Source: Sporosarcina ureae (GTDB lineage: Bacteria; Bacillota; Bacilli; Bacillales_A; Planococcaceae). From it: a stretch of 64,000 nucleotides of DNA. A model generated the notes under the pieces. That model worked only from the letters and a program-made list of their open reading frames with translations, did no database searches and was not told the DNA's origin. The stretch is from contig NZ_CP015207.1 of NCBI RefSeq assembly GCF_002101375.1, forward strand, positions 2,868,001-2,932,000, read 5' to 3'. Shown piece after piece: positions 56,601-64,000 of the stretch. The translations under genes were made by a program, and so were the position numbers. Each line of letters starts with the position of its first letter. The first letter of the stretch is position 1.

Positions 56601-57051
56601 TTCTGTCATCAATACGCCAGAATTCCTGTATGGCTTACGTTTAGGCGAAGAAATCGAAATTGAGATTGAGTTCGGTAAAACACTTATCGTCAAATTGGTA
56701 TCGATTGGTGAACCTAATCCCGACGGAACACGGACGCTGTATTTCGAGTTAAACGGACAGTCACGTGAAATCATTATCCAAGATTTCCAAGTGGAAACAA
56801 AAGATGATACGAAGCAAAAAGCCGATCCTACAAATGAAACGCATATTGCGGCTACTATGCCAGGAACTGTTTTACAAGTTGCAGTTTCAATTGGCGCTAA
56901 AGTAAAACGCGGTGAGCATTTGTTAATTACAGAGGCTATGAAAATGGAAACAACGATTCAAGCTCCTTTTGCGGGCGTTGTTAAAGCCATATACGCAAGT
57001 CCTGGAGATTCTATCTCATCAGGAGACTTATTGATTGAATTAGAACATTAA
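53602..57051 (+). CDS. pyc: Pyruvate carboxylase
   Basis: 1149 residues; the start is one of three adjacent codons TTG 53602, TTG 53605 and GTG 53608 after GAGGGG. The biotin-carboxylase domain (1-450) has the Gly-rich loop GGGGRGM and EVNPRIQVEHT. The carboxyltransferase domain (about 525-800) has TTFRDAHQSLLATRMRT and the metal His pair HLHTHDTSGNG. The biotinyl lysine is in EAMKMET close to the C-terminus. It converts pyruvate and HCO3- to oxaloacetate. It is a known target of c-di-AMP or DarB control in relatives; a DarB-like gene is at 25.5 kb. Confidence 0.97.
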   Translation: MLVERREIRKVLVANRGEIAIRVFRACTELGIATVGIYSAEDRASLHRYKSDQSFIVGEGKKPIDAYLDIEGIIDIAKKANVDAIHPGYGFLAENAQFAARLEEEGIIFIGPTSTHLEMFGDKVKAREQAILADIPVIPGSDGPVTSVEEVAAFGEQHSYPIIIKASLGGGGRGMRIVESPEEVQEAYNRAKSEAKSAFGSDEVYVEKYITNPKHIEVQILGDTYGEIVHLYERDCSIQRRHQKVVEIAPSISLTEELRHEICNAAVKLSKNVSYINAGTVEFLVADDSFYFIEVNPRIQVEHTITEMITGIDIVQSQVLIAAGEALHSERVNIPAQQDIPLFGYAIQSRVTTEDPLNDFMPDTGKVMVYRSSGGFGVRLDTGNAYQGSVISPYYDSLLVKVSTWGSTFGDAASKMHRNLKEFRIRGIKTNIPFLENVVCHENFLSGHYNTSFIDETPELFAFAKKQDRGTKALSYLGNVTINGFPGIDDSTRPVLHPVRIPKIDYSMPIPKGTKQILDEQGADGLVEWVLKQDDVLLTDTTFRDAHQSLLATRMRTKELTQIATESAHLLPDLFSFEMWGGATFDVAYRFLKESPWDRLEKLRKQVPNVLFQMLFRGANAVGYTNYPDNVIREFIKESAASGIDVFRIFDSLNWIKGMEVAIDETRSTGKIAEATICYTGDILDDNRAKYTVNYYKEMAKELESVGAHILAIKDMAGLLKPEAAYRLVSELKASTSLPIHLHTHDTSGNGIYMYAKAIEAGVDIVDTAIGSMAGMTSQPSANSLAYAMQNNDRHVRANTESLEKLSHYWEDVRKYYKPFESGMNSPHSEIYVHEMPGGQYSNLQQQSKAVGLGERWEEVKKMYSRVNFLFGDIVKVTPSSKVVGDMALFMVQNELDEHTVIEKGQTIDFPESVIEFFEGSIGQPYGGFPKELQEVILKGRKAITVRPGELLAPVNFQDVLKKLTEKMEKPATMHDALAYVLYPKVFEEYIEVRKQFDDVSVINTPEFLYGLRLGEEIEIEIEFGKTLIVKLVSIGEPNPDGTRTLYFELNGQSREIIIQDFQVETKDDTKQKADPTNETHIAATMPGTVLQVAVSIGAKVKRGEHLLITEAMKMETTIQAPFAGVVKAIYASPGDSISSGDLLIELEH

Positions 57052-57095
57052 AAAAACAGCTTCCACATGTCGTTAAGACAGTGGAAGCTGTTTTT
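57052..57095. terminator. Bidirectional terminator after pyc
   Basis: AAAAACAGCTTCCAC (57052-57066) / GTGGAAGCTGTTTTT (57081-57095). Confidence 0.93.
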
Positions 57096-57114
57096 CTATA
57101 GTTAGATACAAAAA

Positions 57115-57148
57115 GCGCGCAACAACCTTTAAAACAGCTGTTGCACGC
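57115..57148 (-). terminator. Terminator of ctaA
   Basis: GCGCGCAACA (57115-57124) and TGTTGCACGC (57139-57148) pair with one mismatch; on the minus strand five T follow. Confidence 0.7.
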
Positions 57149-57155
57149 CCTCAAA

Positions 57156-58100
57156 TTACTTCTTTATCCGGTTGCGAGAGACTAAAAGAACTAAATAAGT
57201 TAATAAGCCAAATAATAATGTGATGAACAACGAATGTAACAAAGCAAAATAGAGATTTAATTTAGTCAGTACGACAATCATCCCTGTAGTTGCTTGTGCG
57301 AGTACTAAGCCAAATGCTGTAATCCAACCCCAGTAAATAACGCGTTGATCACTATAATGTTTAATGGCTTTAATTGCGATGAACCCAATCCATACAACAA
57401 TCAAAGCTGCAGCTAAACGGTGACCCATTTGTATCCATTCATACATATTATTCGGTAGGCTGAATTCGTTATTCCGGCACAAAGGCCAGTCAGAACATAC
57501 AAGACCTGAACTGGTATGACGGACAAGAGCGCCAGTGTATATAACAAAGTATGAATAAATAGTTACCCCGATGGTGTGGTAACGTAATGATTTGTCTATA
57601 CGTATCTTATCTGCGTCGAACTTCTGGTCTACTTCAAAAACCAATAAAGTTAATAGGAAGACTGACGCAAAGGATATGAGGGAAATCCCAAAGTGTAAGG
57701 CCAAGATAAAATCACCTTGTCCCCATAATACTTGCGCTGCTCCAATCAATGCCTGTAGAATCAAGAAAAATACTGCCATAAAAGCTAAAAACTTTGTTTC
57801 GCGGACATGACCAAGTGCTTTCCACGACCATATAGCCAGTATGACGATGAAAATACCTACTGAACCTGTAACTAAACGATGTGAGAATTCGATTAATACT
57901 TCTGCTGTGATGTCATCAGGAATAAGTTGTCCATTACATCCCGGCCAATGCCTTCCACACCCCATACCACTGTCGGTTTTAGTAACTAGCGCTCCACCAA
58001 GTAAGATCGCGAGCATGCCGATCGTTGAAGCTACCCCAAACCATTTTAAAAATCTGTTGTATCGCAAGTACGAAACACCTTCTTCTATTGAATTGACCAT
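57156..58100 (-). CDS. ctaA: Heme A synthase
   Basis: 314 residues from ATG 58100 (a TTG precedes it at 58103). Eight membrane helices and the paired Cys/His signatures: GMGCGRHWPGC in the first half and SGLVCSDWPLC in the second, plus heme-ligand histidines in FSHRLVTG and MGHRLAAAL. It oxidises heme O to heme A. The ribosome binding site is unusually weak, with no GGAGG within reach. Divergent from ctaB, as in B. subtilis. Confidence 0.94.
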   Translation of the reverse strand: MVNSIEEGVSYLRYNRFLKWFGVASTIGMLAILLGGALVTKTDSGMGCGRHWPGCNGQLIPDDITAEVLIEFSHRLVTGSVGIFIVILAIWSWKALGHVRETKFLAFMAVFFLILQALIGAAQVLWGQGDFILALHFGISLISFASVFLLTLLVFEVDQKFDADKIRIDKSLRYHTIGVTIYSYFVIYTGALVRHTSSGLVCSDWPLCRNNEFSLPNNMYEWIQMGHRLAAALIVVWIGFIAIKAIKHYSDQRVIYWGWITAFGLVLAQATTGMIVVLTKLNLYFALLHSLFITLLFGLLTYLVLLVSRNRIKK

Positions 58101-58474
58101 CAAAAGGTCGATTTACGTAAAATTTTGCCTGAATTCCAAAAATAATTATATTGAGATATATCGTTGAATCTCAATGGATTCTGTGGAATTGAAGCATCTA
58201 TTGCAAGCTTTATGATAACGAAAAAATGACAGAAACACAATGCATGAAGGGAATAAACCACTGATGTATAAGGCTTTTCACAAATTGTTCATAAAATAGT
58301 CTCTTTAACTTCACAAATGAGAGCCACAAATGCATTACTATATAGAAGGTGAATGATAAAGACACAAAGGTTGCATAAACCGCTATAAATTGAGAATTGG
58401 TCTGGAAATTCCGGACGATTTTAGATATAGTAGGTGATAGGGTCTTTGCTGAAAACTTTGAAAGGAGGGTTATT
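58101..58474. other. ctaA-ctaB divergent intergenic region
   Basis: This 374-base gap has no gene. It contains the ctaA promoter and a nested inverted repeat at 58145-58175 and an outer AATTCCA/TGGAATT pair. The rest toward ctaB lacks a clear promoter, although an open frame continues upstream of the ctaB start without a binding site. Confidence 0.5.
58145..58175 (-). promoter_or_regulatory. ctaA promoter with embedded operator
   Basis: Minus strand TTGAGA (58174-58169), 18-bp spacer, TATAAT (58150-58145). ATTGAGAT (58150-58157) and ATCTCAAT (58168-58175) form a perfect inverted repeat covering both boxes. Confidence 0.65.
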
Positions 58475-59392
58475 ATGTCAAACGGTCGAACGCTTTCGAC
58501 AGTTGCAGATCCAAAAGTAGAAACCATTACCTTGTGGAAAGACTTTTTGGCGCTGATCAAAATAGGTATTGTCAACTCGAACTTGATCACTACGTTCACC
58601 GGTCTTTTTTTGGCATTTCAATTCACTGGTAAAAGTTTTCTCCACAACTTTGATCTACTGGTATTTGCGATTCTGGGAACAGGATTGATTATCGCATCTT
58701 CGGGCGCAATGAATAACTTGATTGACCGCGATATTGATCCCGTCATGTCGAGAACAAAGTCGAGACCGACAGTAACAGGTAGATTTAAAGCTCCCGCTGT
58801 GATGACGTTAGCCGTTACATTCTTAGTGGCTGGAGAAGTATTATTATTCTCTGCATCACCTATGGCAGGTTGGCTTGGCATCTTGGGTGTATTCGCTTAT
58901 GTTGTTTTGTATTCCATGTGGTCAAAACGTAAGCATGTAAGCAATACCGTAGTAGGAAGTCTTTCAGGAGCAATTCCACCCCTAATCGGATGGGCAGCTG
59001 TTGATCCTACACTGCCAATGGGAGCGTGGGCATTGTTTTTCATCATGTTCATATGGCAACCACCGCATTTCTATGCGTTGGCTATGCGCAGAACAGAAGA
59101 GTATCGAGCGGCTAACATTCCGATGTTACCAGTTGTAAAAGGGTTTGAGCGGACGAAGAAGTCGATGCTCATGTGGGTATTGCTACTATTTCCATTACCA
59201 TTCTTGTTACCACAGCTCGGCACCGGGTTTATAGTTTTTGCAACACTGTTGAATATTGGATGGCTTTATTTATCTATCAAAGGATTCAAAGCCAAAGAAG
59301 ATTTGAAATGGGCAACAGGAATGTTCGTTTATTCTTTAAATTATATGACAATCTTGTTTGTATCCATGATTATTTTCTCTATATTCATCTAA
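58475..59392 (+). CDS. ctaB: Heme O synthase (protoheme farnesyltransferase)
   Basis: 305 residues from ATG 58475 (AAAGGAGG). UbiA-family prenyltransferase with NNLIDRDIDPVMSRTKSRP as the diphosphate-binding Asp motif and WQPPHFYALAMRRTEEYRAANIPMLP as the second one; about nine membrane helices. Makes heme O for CtaA. First gene of ctaBCDEFG. Confidence 0.95.
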   Translation: MSNGRTLSTVADPKVETITLWKDFLALIKIGIVNSNLITTFTGLFLAFQFTGKSFLHNFDLLVFAILGTGLIIASSGAMNNLIDRDIDPVMSRTKSRPTVTGRFKAPAVMTLAVTFLVAGEVLLFSASPMAGWLGILGVFAYVVLYSMWSKRKHVSNTVVGSLSGAIPPLIGWAAVDPTLPMGAWALFFIMFIWQPPHFYALAMRRTEEYRAANIPMLPVVKGFERTKKSMLMWVLLLFPLPFLLPQLGTGFIVFATLLNIGWLYLSIKGFKAKEDLKWATGMFVYSLNYMTILFVSMIIFSIFI

Positions 59393-59494
59393 CGTATCGG
59401 AATTCTTTCTTTAAAACAGGAATTCATCATAAAGGGGCACTCAGTCCTCCAGAGTAGAAAAACATTTTTTTAGAAAGAGAGGTATTAGTTAGCG

Positions 59495-60562
59495 ATGATT
59501 AAAGGACTCAAAAAGTGGCGTCTCTTTTCTTTACTAGCGGTTTTCGCTGTGTTCATGGCAGGTTGTGGTAATGAAGAAATTTCAACCTTCCAACCAGCTG
59601 GACAAGTCGCTAATGACCAGTTCAAGTTGTTGCTATTAGCATCAGGAATCATGTTACTGGTTATCATTGTAGTAGTAATTATTTACACTGTTGCATTATT
59701 CCGCTTCAGACGTTCCAAATTGGGTGAAGATCATATCCCAGAGCAAGTGGAAGGAAGTCACACACTTGAGCTGCTTTGGACATTCATTCCAATAGTATTA
59801 CTTTTGATTCTTGCTATTCCTACCGTTCACTACACATATAAATTAGGTGATGTGAAGGCAATGGGAGCAGTTGATGAAGACGGCAACGCGGAGAACTTAG
59901 TAGTAGATGTTACAGCGAAGTTGTATTGGTGGGAGTTCGAGTATCCTGATCTAGGTATTGTTACTGCTCAGGAACTAGTAGTACCTACTGATGAAAAAGT
60001 TTATTTCAACTTGATCGCAGCGGACGTAAAGCACTCATTCTGGATTCCGTCAGTTGGCGGTAAGCTAGATACGAACGTTGAGAACGTAAATAAATTCTAT
60101 CTGTCATTTGAGAAAGAATCTGACGGCTTGAAAGATGGCGTTTTCTACGGGAAATGTGCTGAGCTATGTGGACCTTCTCACGCATTGATGGACTTTAAAG
60201 TGAAAACATTACCGAGAGACCAATTTGACAGCTGGGTTACAGCTATGCAGAAAACAGCAGAAGAACCTGTTGTTGCAAACGCTGACGGCGAAGAAGTCTT
60301 CTCTCAAAGCTGTATCGGTTGTCACGCAGTTTCAGGTGTAGGTGAGTCTGGTGCACAAGGACCAAACTTGGCTTCATTCGGTGATCGTAATCGTGTGGCA
60401 GGTTTCCTTGAACACGATGAAGAAAACTTGAAAGATTGGATTCGTGATACACAGAAACATAAGCCAGGCAATACGATGCCTTCATTCAGTGAAGATCAGA
60501 TTTCTGATGAAGACTTAGATGCTTTAGCTGAATACTTAATGGGCTTAAAAGTAGCAAAATAA
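59495..60562 (+). CDS. ctaC: caa3 cytochrome c oxidase subunit II
   Basis: 355 residues. Lipoprotein signal with lipobox FMAGC, two membrane helices, a cupredoxin domain with the CuA site (VKHSFWIPSVGG... GKCAELCGPSHALMDF), and a C-terminal cytochrome c domain with the heme motif SCIGCH and a distal Met in NTMPSF. Accepts electrons for the caa3 complex. Confidence 0.96.
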   Translation: MIKGLKKWRLFSLLAVFAVFMAGCGNEEISTFQPAGQVANDQFKLLLLASGIMLLVIIVVVIIYTVALFRFRRSKLGEDHIPEQVEGSHTLELLWTFIPIVLLLILAIPTVHYTYKLGDVKAMGAVDEDGNAENLVVDVTAKLYWWEFEYPDLGIVTAQELVVPTDEKVYFNLIAADVKHSFWIPSVGGKLDTNVENVNKFYLSFEKESDGLKDGVFYGKCAELCGPSHALMDFKVKTLPRDQFDSWVTAMQKTAEEPVVANADGEEVFSQSCIGCHAVSGVGESGAQGPNLASFGDRNRVAGFLEHDEENLKDWIRDTQKHKPGNTMPSFSEDQISDEDLDALAEYLMGLKVAK

Positions 60563-60595
60563 TTTTCAAACGGAAATTGAATAGGAGGTAACACA

Positions 60596-62473
60596 GTGAG
60601 TTCAGTTGCTCAAAAAAGTGGCTTTGGCGCAACACTATGGGATTGGCTAACAACAGTCGACCATAAGAAGATCGGAATTCTGTATCTCCTCGGGGGATTA
60701 TTCTTCTTCGTTCTTGGTGGTATTGAAGCGATGATCATTCGTCTTCAGTTGATGACGCCAAACAACGATCTCGTAAGCGCAGGGCTTTTTAATGACTTAA
60801 TTACAATGCACGGAACGACCATGATTTTCTTGGCAGCAATGCCGATTCTCTTTGGTTTTATGAACGCGATCATGCCGCTTCAAATCGGGGCACGTGACGT
60901 AGCGTTTCCATTCATCAACTCATTAGGTTTTTGGATGTTCGCATTTGGTGGTTTATTCCTTAACATCTCTTGGTTATTCGGTGAAGTTCCAGATGCTGGA
61001 TGGACATCTTATGCATCATTATCGCTTCACTCACCAGGACATGGTGTGGATTTCTATGCAATCGGTTTACAGATCGCGGGTGGTGGTACGTTGATGGCAG
61101 GGATTAACTTCCTTGTAACTATCATTAACATGCGTGCACCAGGGATGACGTATATGCGTATGCCTTTGTTTACATGGACTACGTTTGTTGCGTCTGCAAT
61201 GATTTTGTTCGCATTCCCTCCGTTGACTATCGGATTGTTCTTCCTAACGTTTGACCGTATGTTTAGTGGTAACTTCTTTGATCATACGATGGGCGGAAAC
61301 ACGATTATCTGGGAGCATATTTTCTGGATTTTCGGTCACCCTGAAGTATATATCTTGATTTTGCCGGCATTCGGTATTTTCTCAGAGGTATTCTCCGTAT
61401 TTTCACGGAAACGTCTATTCGGTTACACAGCGATGGTATTCGCTACAGTGTTAATCGGTTTCTTAGGCTTCATGGTATGGGCTCACCATATGTTTACAGT
61501 TGGTCTTGGGCCGACAGCGAACGCAATCTTCGCAGTAGCGACGATGGCAATTGCTGTACCTACAGGTGTTAAAATCTTTAACTGGTTGCTTACAATTTGG
61601 GGCGGTAGTATAAAAGTTACAACTCCAATGCTCTATGCTTTAGGTTTTATTCCTTCATTCGTAATGGGTGGAGTAACAGGTGTAATGCAAGGGGCAGCAC
61701 CACTTGACTATCAGCTACACGATTCTTACTTCATCGTAGCTCACTTCCACTACGTAATCGTAGGTGGGGTAGTACTAGCTATTTTTGCCGGCCTTCACTA
61801 CTGGTGGCCAAAAATGTTCGGTACGATGTTGAGCGAGTTTTTAGGGAAAATTACTTTTGTATTCTTCTTTATCGGTTTCCACATGACATTCCTAATTCAA
61901 CACTGGTTAGGTTTCTGGGGAATGCCACGTCGTGTTTGGACGTTTATGGACGGACAAGGCTGGAACATTGCAAACATGGTAAGTACAATCGGTGCGCTAT
62001 TAATGGCAATTGGTTTTACAGTCATGGTAATCAATATCATTATGACAACTGTTAAAAATGAGCGCGTTGGAAATGATCCTTGGGGCGACGGACGTACACT
62101 TGAGTGGGCGATTCCATCACCACCACCTTTCTATAACTTCCCTGCAACTCCATTAGTCCGTGGTTTGGATACTCTATGGATTGAGAAGATGGAAGGTAGT
62201 AAGGAAATGATTACACCAGCTGAACCTATTACAGACATTCATATGCCACACGGTTCAATTATCCCAATGTTGATGACTCTTGGATTATTCATCGCTGGAT
62301 TCGGTGCGATGTTCCAACAGGAAACTTCGTGGGGACTGGGAGTATTGATCTTTGGTCTTGCTTTCACGTTCGTTGCAATGGCTACACGTTCATTGAAAGA
62401 TGACCTTGGTTACTATGTAACGAAAGAGCAAATCTTGCAGGATCAAGAAAATATTAAAAGGGGGCGTAACTAA
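60596..62473 (+). CDS. ctaD: caa3 cytochrome c oxidase subunit I
   Basis: 625 residues from GTG 60596 (AGGAGG). Twelve core helices with heme and CuB ligands: TMHGTTM, WEHIFWIFGHPEVYILILP (His-Tyr crosslink region), MVWAHHMF, and VAHFHYVIVG. The extended C-terminus adds two helices, typical of Bacillus CtaD. Reduces O2 and pumps protons. Overlaps ctaE by one base. Confidence 0.97.
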   Translation: MSSVAQKSGFGATLWDWLTTVDHKKIGILYLLGGLFFFVLGGIEAMIIRLQLMTPNNDLVSAGLFNDLITMHGTTMIFLAAMPILFGFMNAIMPLQIGARDVAFPFINSLGFWMFAFGGLFLNISWLFGEVPDAGWTSYASLSLHSPGHGVDFYAIGLQIAGGGTLMAGINFLVTIINMRAPGMTYMRMPLFTWTTFVASAMILFAFPPLTIGLFFLTFDRMFSGNFFDHTMGGNTIIWEHIFWIFGHPEVYILILPAFGIFSEVFSVFSRKRLFGYTAMVFATVLIGFLGFMVWAHHMFTVGLGPTANAIFAVATMAIAVPTGVKIFNWLLTIWGGSIKVTTPMLYALGFIPSFVMGGVTGVMQGAAPLDYQLHDSYFIVAHFHYVIVGGVVLAIFAGLHYWWPKMFGTMLSEFLGKITFVFFFIGFHMTFLIQHWLGFWGMPRRVWTFMDGQGWNIANMVSTIGALLMAIGFTVMVINIIMTTVKNERVGNDPWGDGRTLEWAIPSPPPFYNFPATPLVRGLDTLWIEKMEGSKEMITPAEPITDIHMPHGSIIPMLMTLGLFIAGFGAMFQQETSWGLGVLIFGLAFTFVAMATRSLKDDLGYYVTKEQILQDQENIKRGRN

Positions 62474-63099
62474 TGGATTTGAATACAAAATTCACCCCTG
62501 AAACATGGCCAGCTCATCCTGAGAGAGCGACTATGGAAGCTAAAAATAAATTCGTTGGTTTCTGGCTATTCCTTGGCGGAGAGACAATTCTCTTCGCTAC
62601 GTTGTTCGCAACGTATATGGCTTTGAAAAACAAAGGTCCGAGCGGCTTTGGTTTCACAACGCAAGAACTATACACATTGCCGTTAGTATTTGTAATGACA
62701 ATGCTTCTTTTAACATCTTCACTAACAAGTGTGTACGCAATGTACCATCTGAAGAGTTTCAATTTCAAAAAGATGCAGCTATGGTTAGGTATAACAGCAT
62801 TATTAGGACTTGGATTCTTGATGTTAGAAGTGTATGAGTTTTCTCATTACGTTCAATTAGGATTTACGTTCAGTAATAGTGCGTTCAGTTCCGCTTTCTA
62901 TACATTAGTAGGAACACACGGATTCCACGTTGCAATTGGTTTAGTATGGATCACGTTGTTGATCTTCCGTAACTCAAAGCGTGGACTGAACTTGTATAAC
63001 GCTACTAAGTATTATACATTTTCTCTTTACTGGCACTTCATTGACGTAGTTTGGGTATTCATCTTTACTGTAGTCTACTTGATGGGAGTGATCGGTTGA
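62473..63099 (+). CDS. ctaE: caa3 cytochrome c oxidase subunit III
   Basis: 208 residues; five or so helices with PERATMEAKNKFVGFWLFLGGETILFATLF and THGFHVAIGLVW, plus YWHFIDVVWVFIF at the end. Integral subunit III of heme-copper oxidases. One-base overlaps with ctaD and ctaF imply coupled translation. Confidence 0.96.
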   Translation: MDLNTKFTPETWPAHPERATMEAKNKFVGFWLFLGGETILFATLFATYMALKNKGPSGFGFTTQELYTLPLVFVMTMLLLTSSLTSVYAMYHLKSFNFKKMQLWLGITALLGLGFLMLEVYEFSHYVQLGFTFSNSAFSSAFYTLVGTHGFHVAIGLVWITLLIFRNSKRGLNLYNATKYYTFSLYWHFIDVVWVFIFTVVYLMGVIG

Positions 63100-63446
63100 T
63101 GTCAGAAGTTCAAATGATTAAAAGATCTCCTGCTGAACAGTCGCTATCTCAACGTCGAGCAAAAGAAGCAATGCGCAGCCAAGTTGCGATGTTTTCTCTG
63201 ATGATTTTCTTAACACTTGTATCATTTTCTATGGTGTTTGCTCATCTAAATGACGTTCCTGGTTTCTCAAAATTCTTTATTATTCCAACTCTATTCCTCT
63301 TTGCAGCTGTACAAGTTGGTCTTCAACTTTATTACTTCATGCATATGAATGAAAAAGGACATGGCATTCCACAAATGTTTATGTTTACAGGTGCAATGTT
63401 AGGATTTTTGCTCCCACTTACATTTGTAACGATCGTTTGGTGGTAA
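63099..63446 (+). CDS. ctaF: caa3 cytochrome c oxidase subunit IV
   Basis: 115 residues from ATG 63099, which overlaps the ctaE stop. Three membrane helices with VQVGLQLYYFMHMNEKGHG, as in Bacillus CtaF. A terminator follows, so ctaG may have a separate promoter. Confidence 0.92.
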   Translation: MSEVQMIKRSPAEQSLSQRRAKEAMRSQVAMFSLMIFLTLVSFSMVFAHLNDVPGFSKFFIIPTLFLFAAVQVGLQLYYFMHMNEKGHGIPQMFMFTGAMLGFLLPLTFVTIVWW

Positions 63447-63453
63447 GCAATAG

Positions 63454-63487
63454 AAAGAGCTTATGGATTCTTCCATAAGCTCTTTTT
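63454..63487 (+). terminator. Terminator of ctaBCDEF
   Basis: AAAGAGCTTATGG (63454-63466) / CCATAAGCTCTTT (63473-63485), then T's. Confidence 0.93.
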
Positions 63488-63669
63488 CTATTCGCTTTTA
63501 GATGAAATTGTCAAAGTTCGTACATTGAGTTATGAACCGTATGCTCGTATAATAGGCATAGGAAAGAACTTCGTCGACTTTGTGCTGTGATCGAATATGT
63601 ATTGTAAATAACTCAGCATTACACACAGAATAGATTTAGCGGATTAATTATTAAAGGAGAGTGATTGTT

Positions 63670-64000
63670 TTGCCGTTAAGTATTTTTGGTTTTAGGGCTT
63701 TGTGGAGTCCTTATTTCTTAATAGCCATTGCACTTGGAATCGTTCTATATTATCTCGTAACAGTTAAATGGCGGGATCGGTTTGAGGGGTCACAACCGTT
63801 AACGAAAACGCAAGCCGTGTATTTTTTGACTTCCATGGTGTTACTGTATATTGTCAAAGGTTCACCCATGGATTTAATAGGTCATATCTTATTTTCTGTC
63901 CATATGGCTCAAATGGCTATATTGCTGTTGATTGTAGCACCGTTCTTCATAATCGGTATACCCAACTGGGTATGGGAAAGACTATTATCATTCACGATTT
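63670..64000 (+). CDS. ctaG: Cytochrome oxidase assembly protein CtaG, partial
   Basis: The frame starts at TTG 63670 (AAAGGAG 10 bases before; a GTG at 63661 is too close) and is still open at the window end after 110 codons. SIFGFRALWSPYFL, KGSPMDLIGHILFSVHMAQM and LLLIVAPFFIIGIP identify CtaG of the caa3 type, a multi-helix membrane protein needed for CuB/CuA insertion or assembly of the oxidase. The 3' end is outside the window. Confidence 0.93.
   Translation, partial: MPLSIFGFRALWSPYFLIAIALGIVLYYLVTVKWRDRFEGSQPLTKTQAVYFLTSMVLLYIVKGSPMDLIGHILFSVHMAQMAILLLIVAPFFIIGIPNWVWERLLSFTI

Noticed and set aside
58210..58599. Antisense frame across the ctaA-ctaB gap and ctaB start
   Set aside because: It overlaps the start of ctaB, has no recognisable domain and no good ribosome binding site.

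Overview
The window looks like a low-GC, spore-forming member of the Bacillales, most likely a Planococcaceae/Caryophanaceae relative such as Sporosarcina. This is inferred from gene content and order; no marker gene was compared. From about 16.9 kb to the end the order follows the Bacillus subtilis ykoY-to-ctaG region: Mn-riboswitch/TerC, a Ktr-type potassium channel, a sporulation-type kinase, a Spo0E-like phosphatase, ykvS, ykwC, cbpB/darB, ccpC, ykuUV, ktrC, rnjA-rpoY, def, ykyA-pdhABCD, yktA, yktB, suhB, ylaF-typA-ylaH-ylaI-ylaN-ftsW-pyc, and ctaA/ctaBCDEFG. The murE-prfC pair and the murE motif resemble staphylococci and suggest lysine-type peptidoglycan.

Bases 1 to about 4830 are the right end of an integrated mobile element. 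They hold a broken gene, small unknown ORFs, an XRE-type regulator, a phage-type P-loop helicase-like protein, a coiled-coil unknown and a small serine resolvase. The boundary is a 47-nt 3' half of a tRNA-Val(GAC) gene (anticodon arm, T arm, acceptor strand). The other end and the integrase lie outside the window. A near-consensus promoter at this end points outward across the boundary.

5.0-16.5 kb: pseudouridine synthase, CadA-type metal P-ATPase behind a CadC-like operator, class-3 aldehyde dehydrogenase, murE-prfC, and an RND exporter. 16.7-25.4 kb: yybP-ykoY Mn riboswitch and terC, K+ channel subunit, B12/radical SAM protein, orphan histidine kinase, lipoprotein, ykvS, Spo0E-like gene, a run of three hairpins, and ykwC. 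25.4-31.6 kb: c-di-AMP receptor cbpB, an MFS exporter overlapping ccpC, a palindromic repeat, a second MFS exporter, and the peroxide/thiol genes ykuU-ykuV. 31.7-39.2 kb: potABCD polyamine ABC operon, ktrC, RNase J1 with RpoY, an isolated 23-aa basic peptide gene with its own promoter and terminator, and deformylase. 39.3-46.5 kb: ykyA and the pyruvate dehydrogenase operon. 46.6-64 kb: ykt/yla genes, TypA, FtsW, pyruvate carboxylase, and heme A/caa3 cytochrome oxidase genes, ending inside ctaG.

Functional links are central carbon flux (PDH, PYC, CcpC), respiration (cta genes), c-di-AMP/potassium homeostasis (CbpB, KtrC, Ktr channel, PYC), and metal/redox control (CadA, Mn riboswitch, candidate PerR- and Fur-like boxes). 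No CRISPR array, rRNA, intact tRNA or complete transposon is visible. The least explained parts are the element end, the 23-aa peptide gene and the triple-hairpin locus near 24.0 kb.
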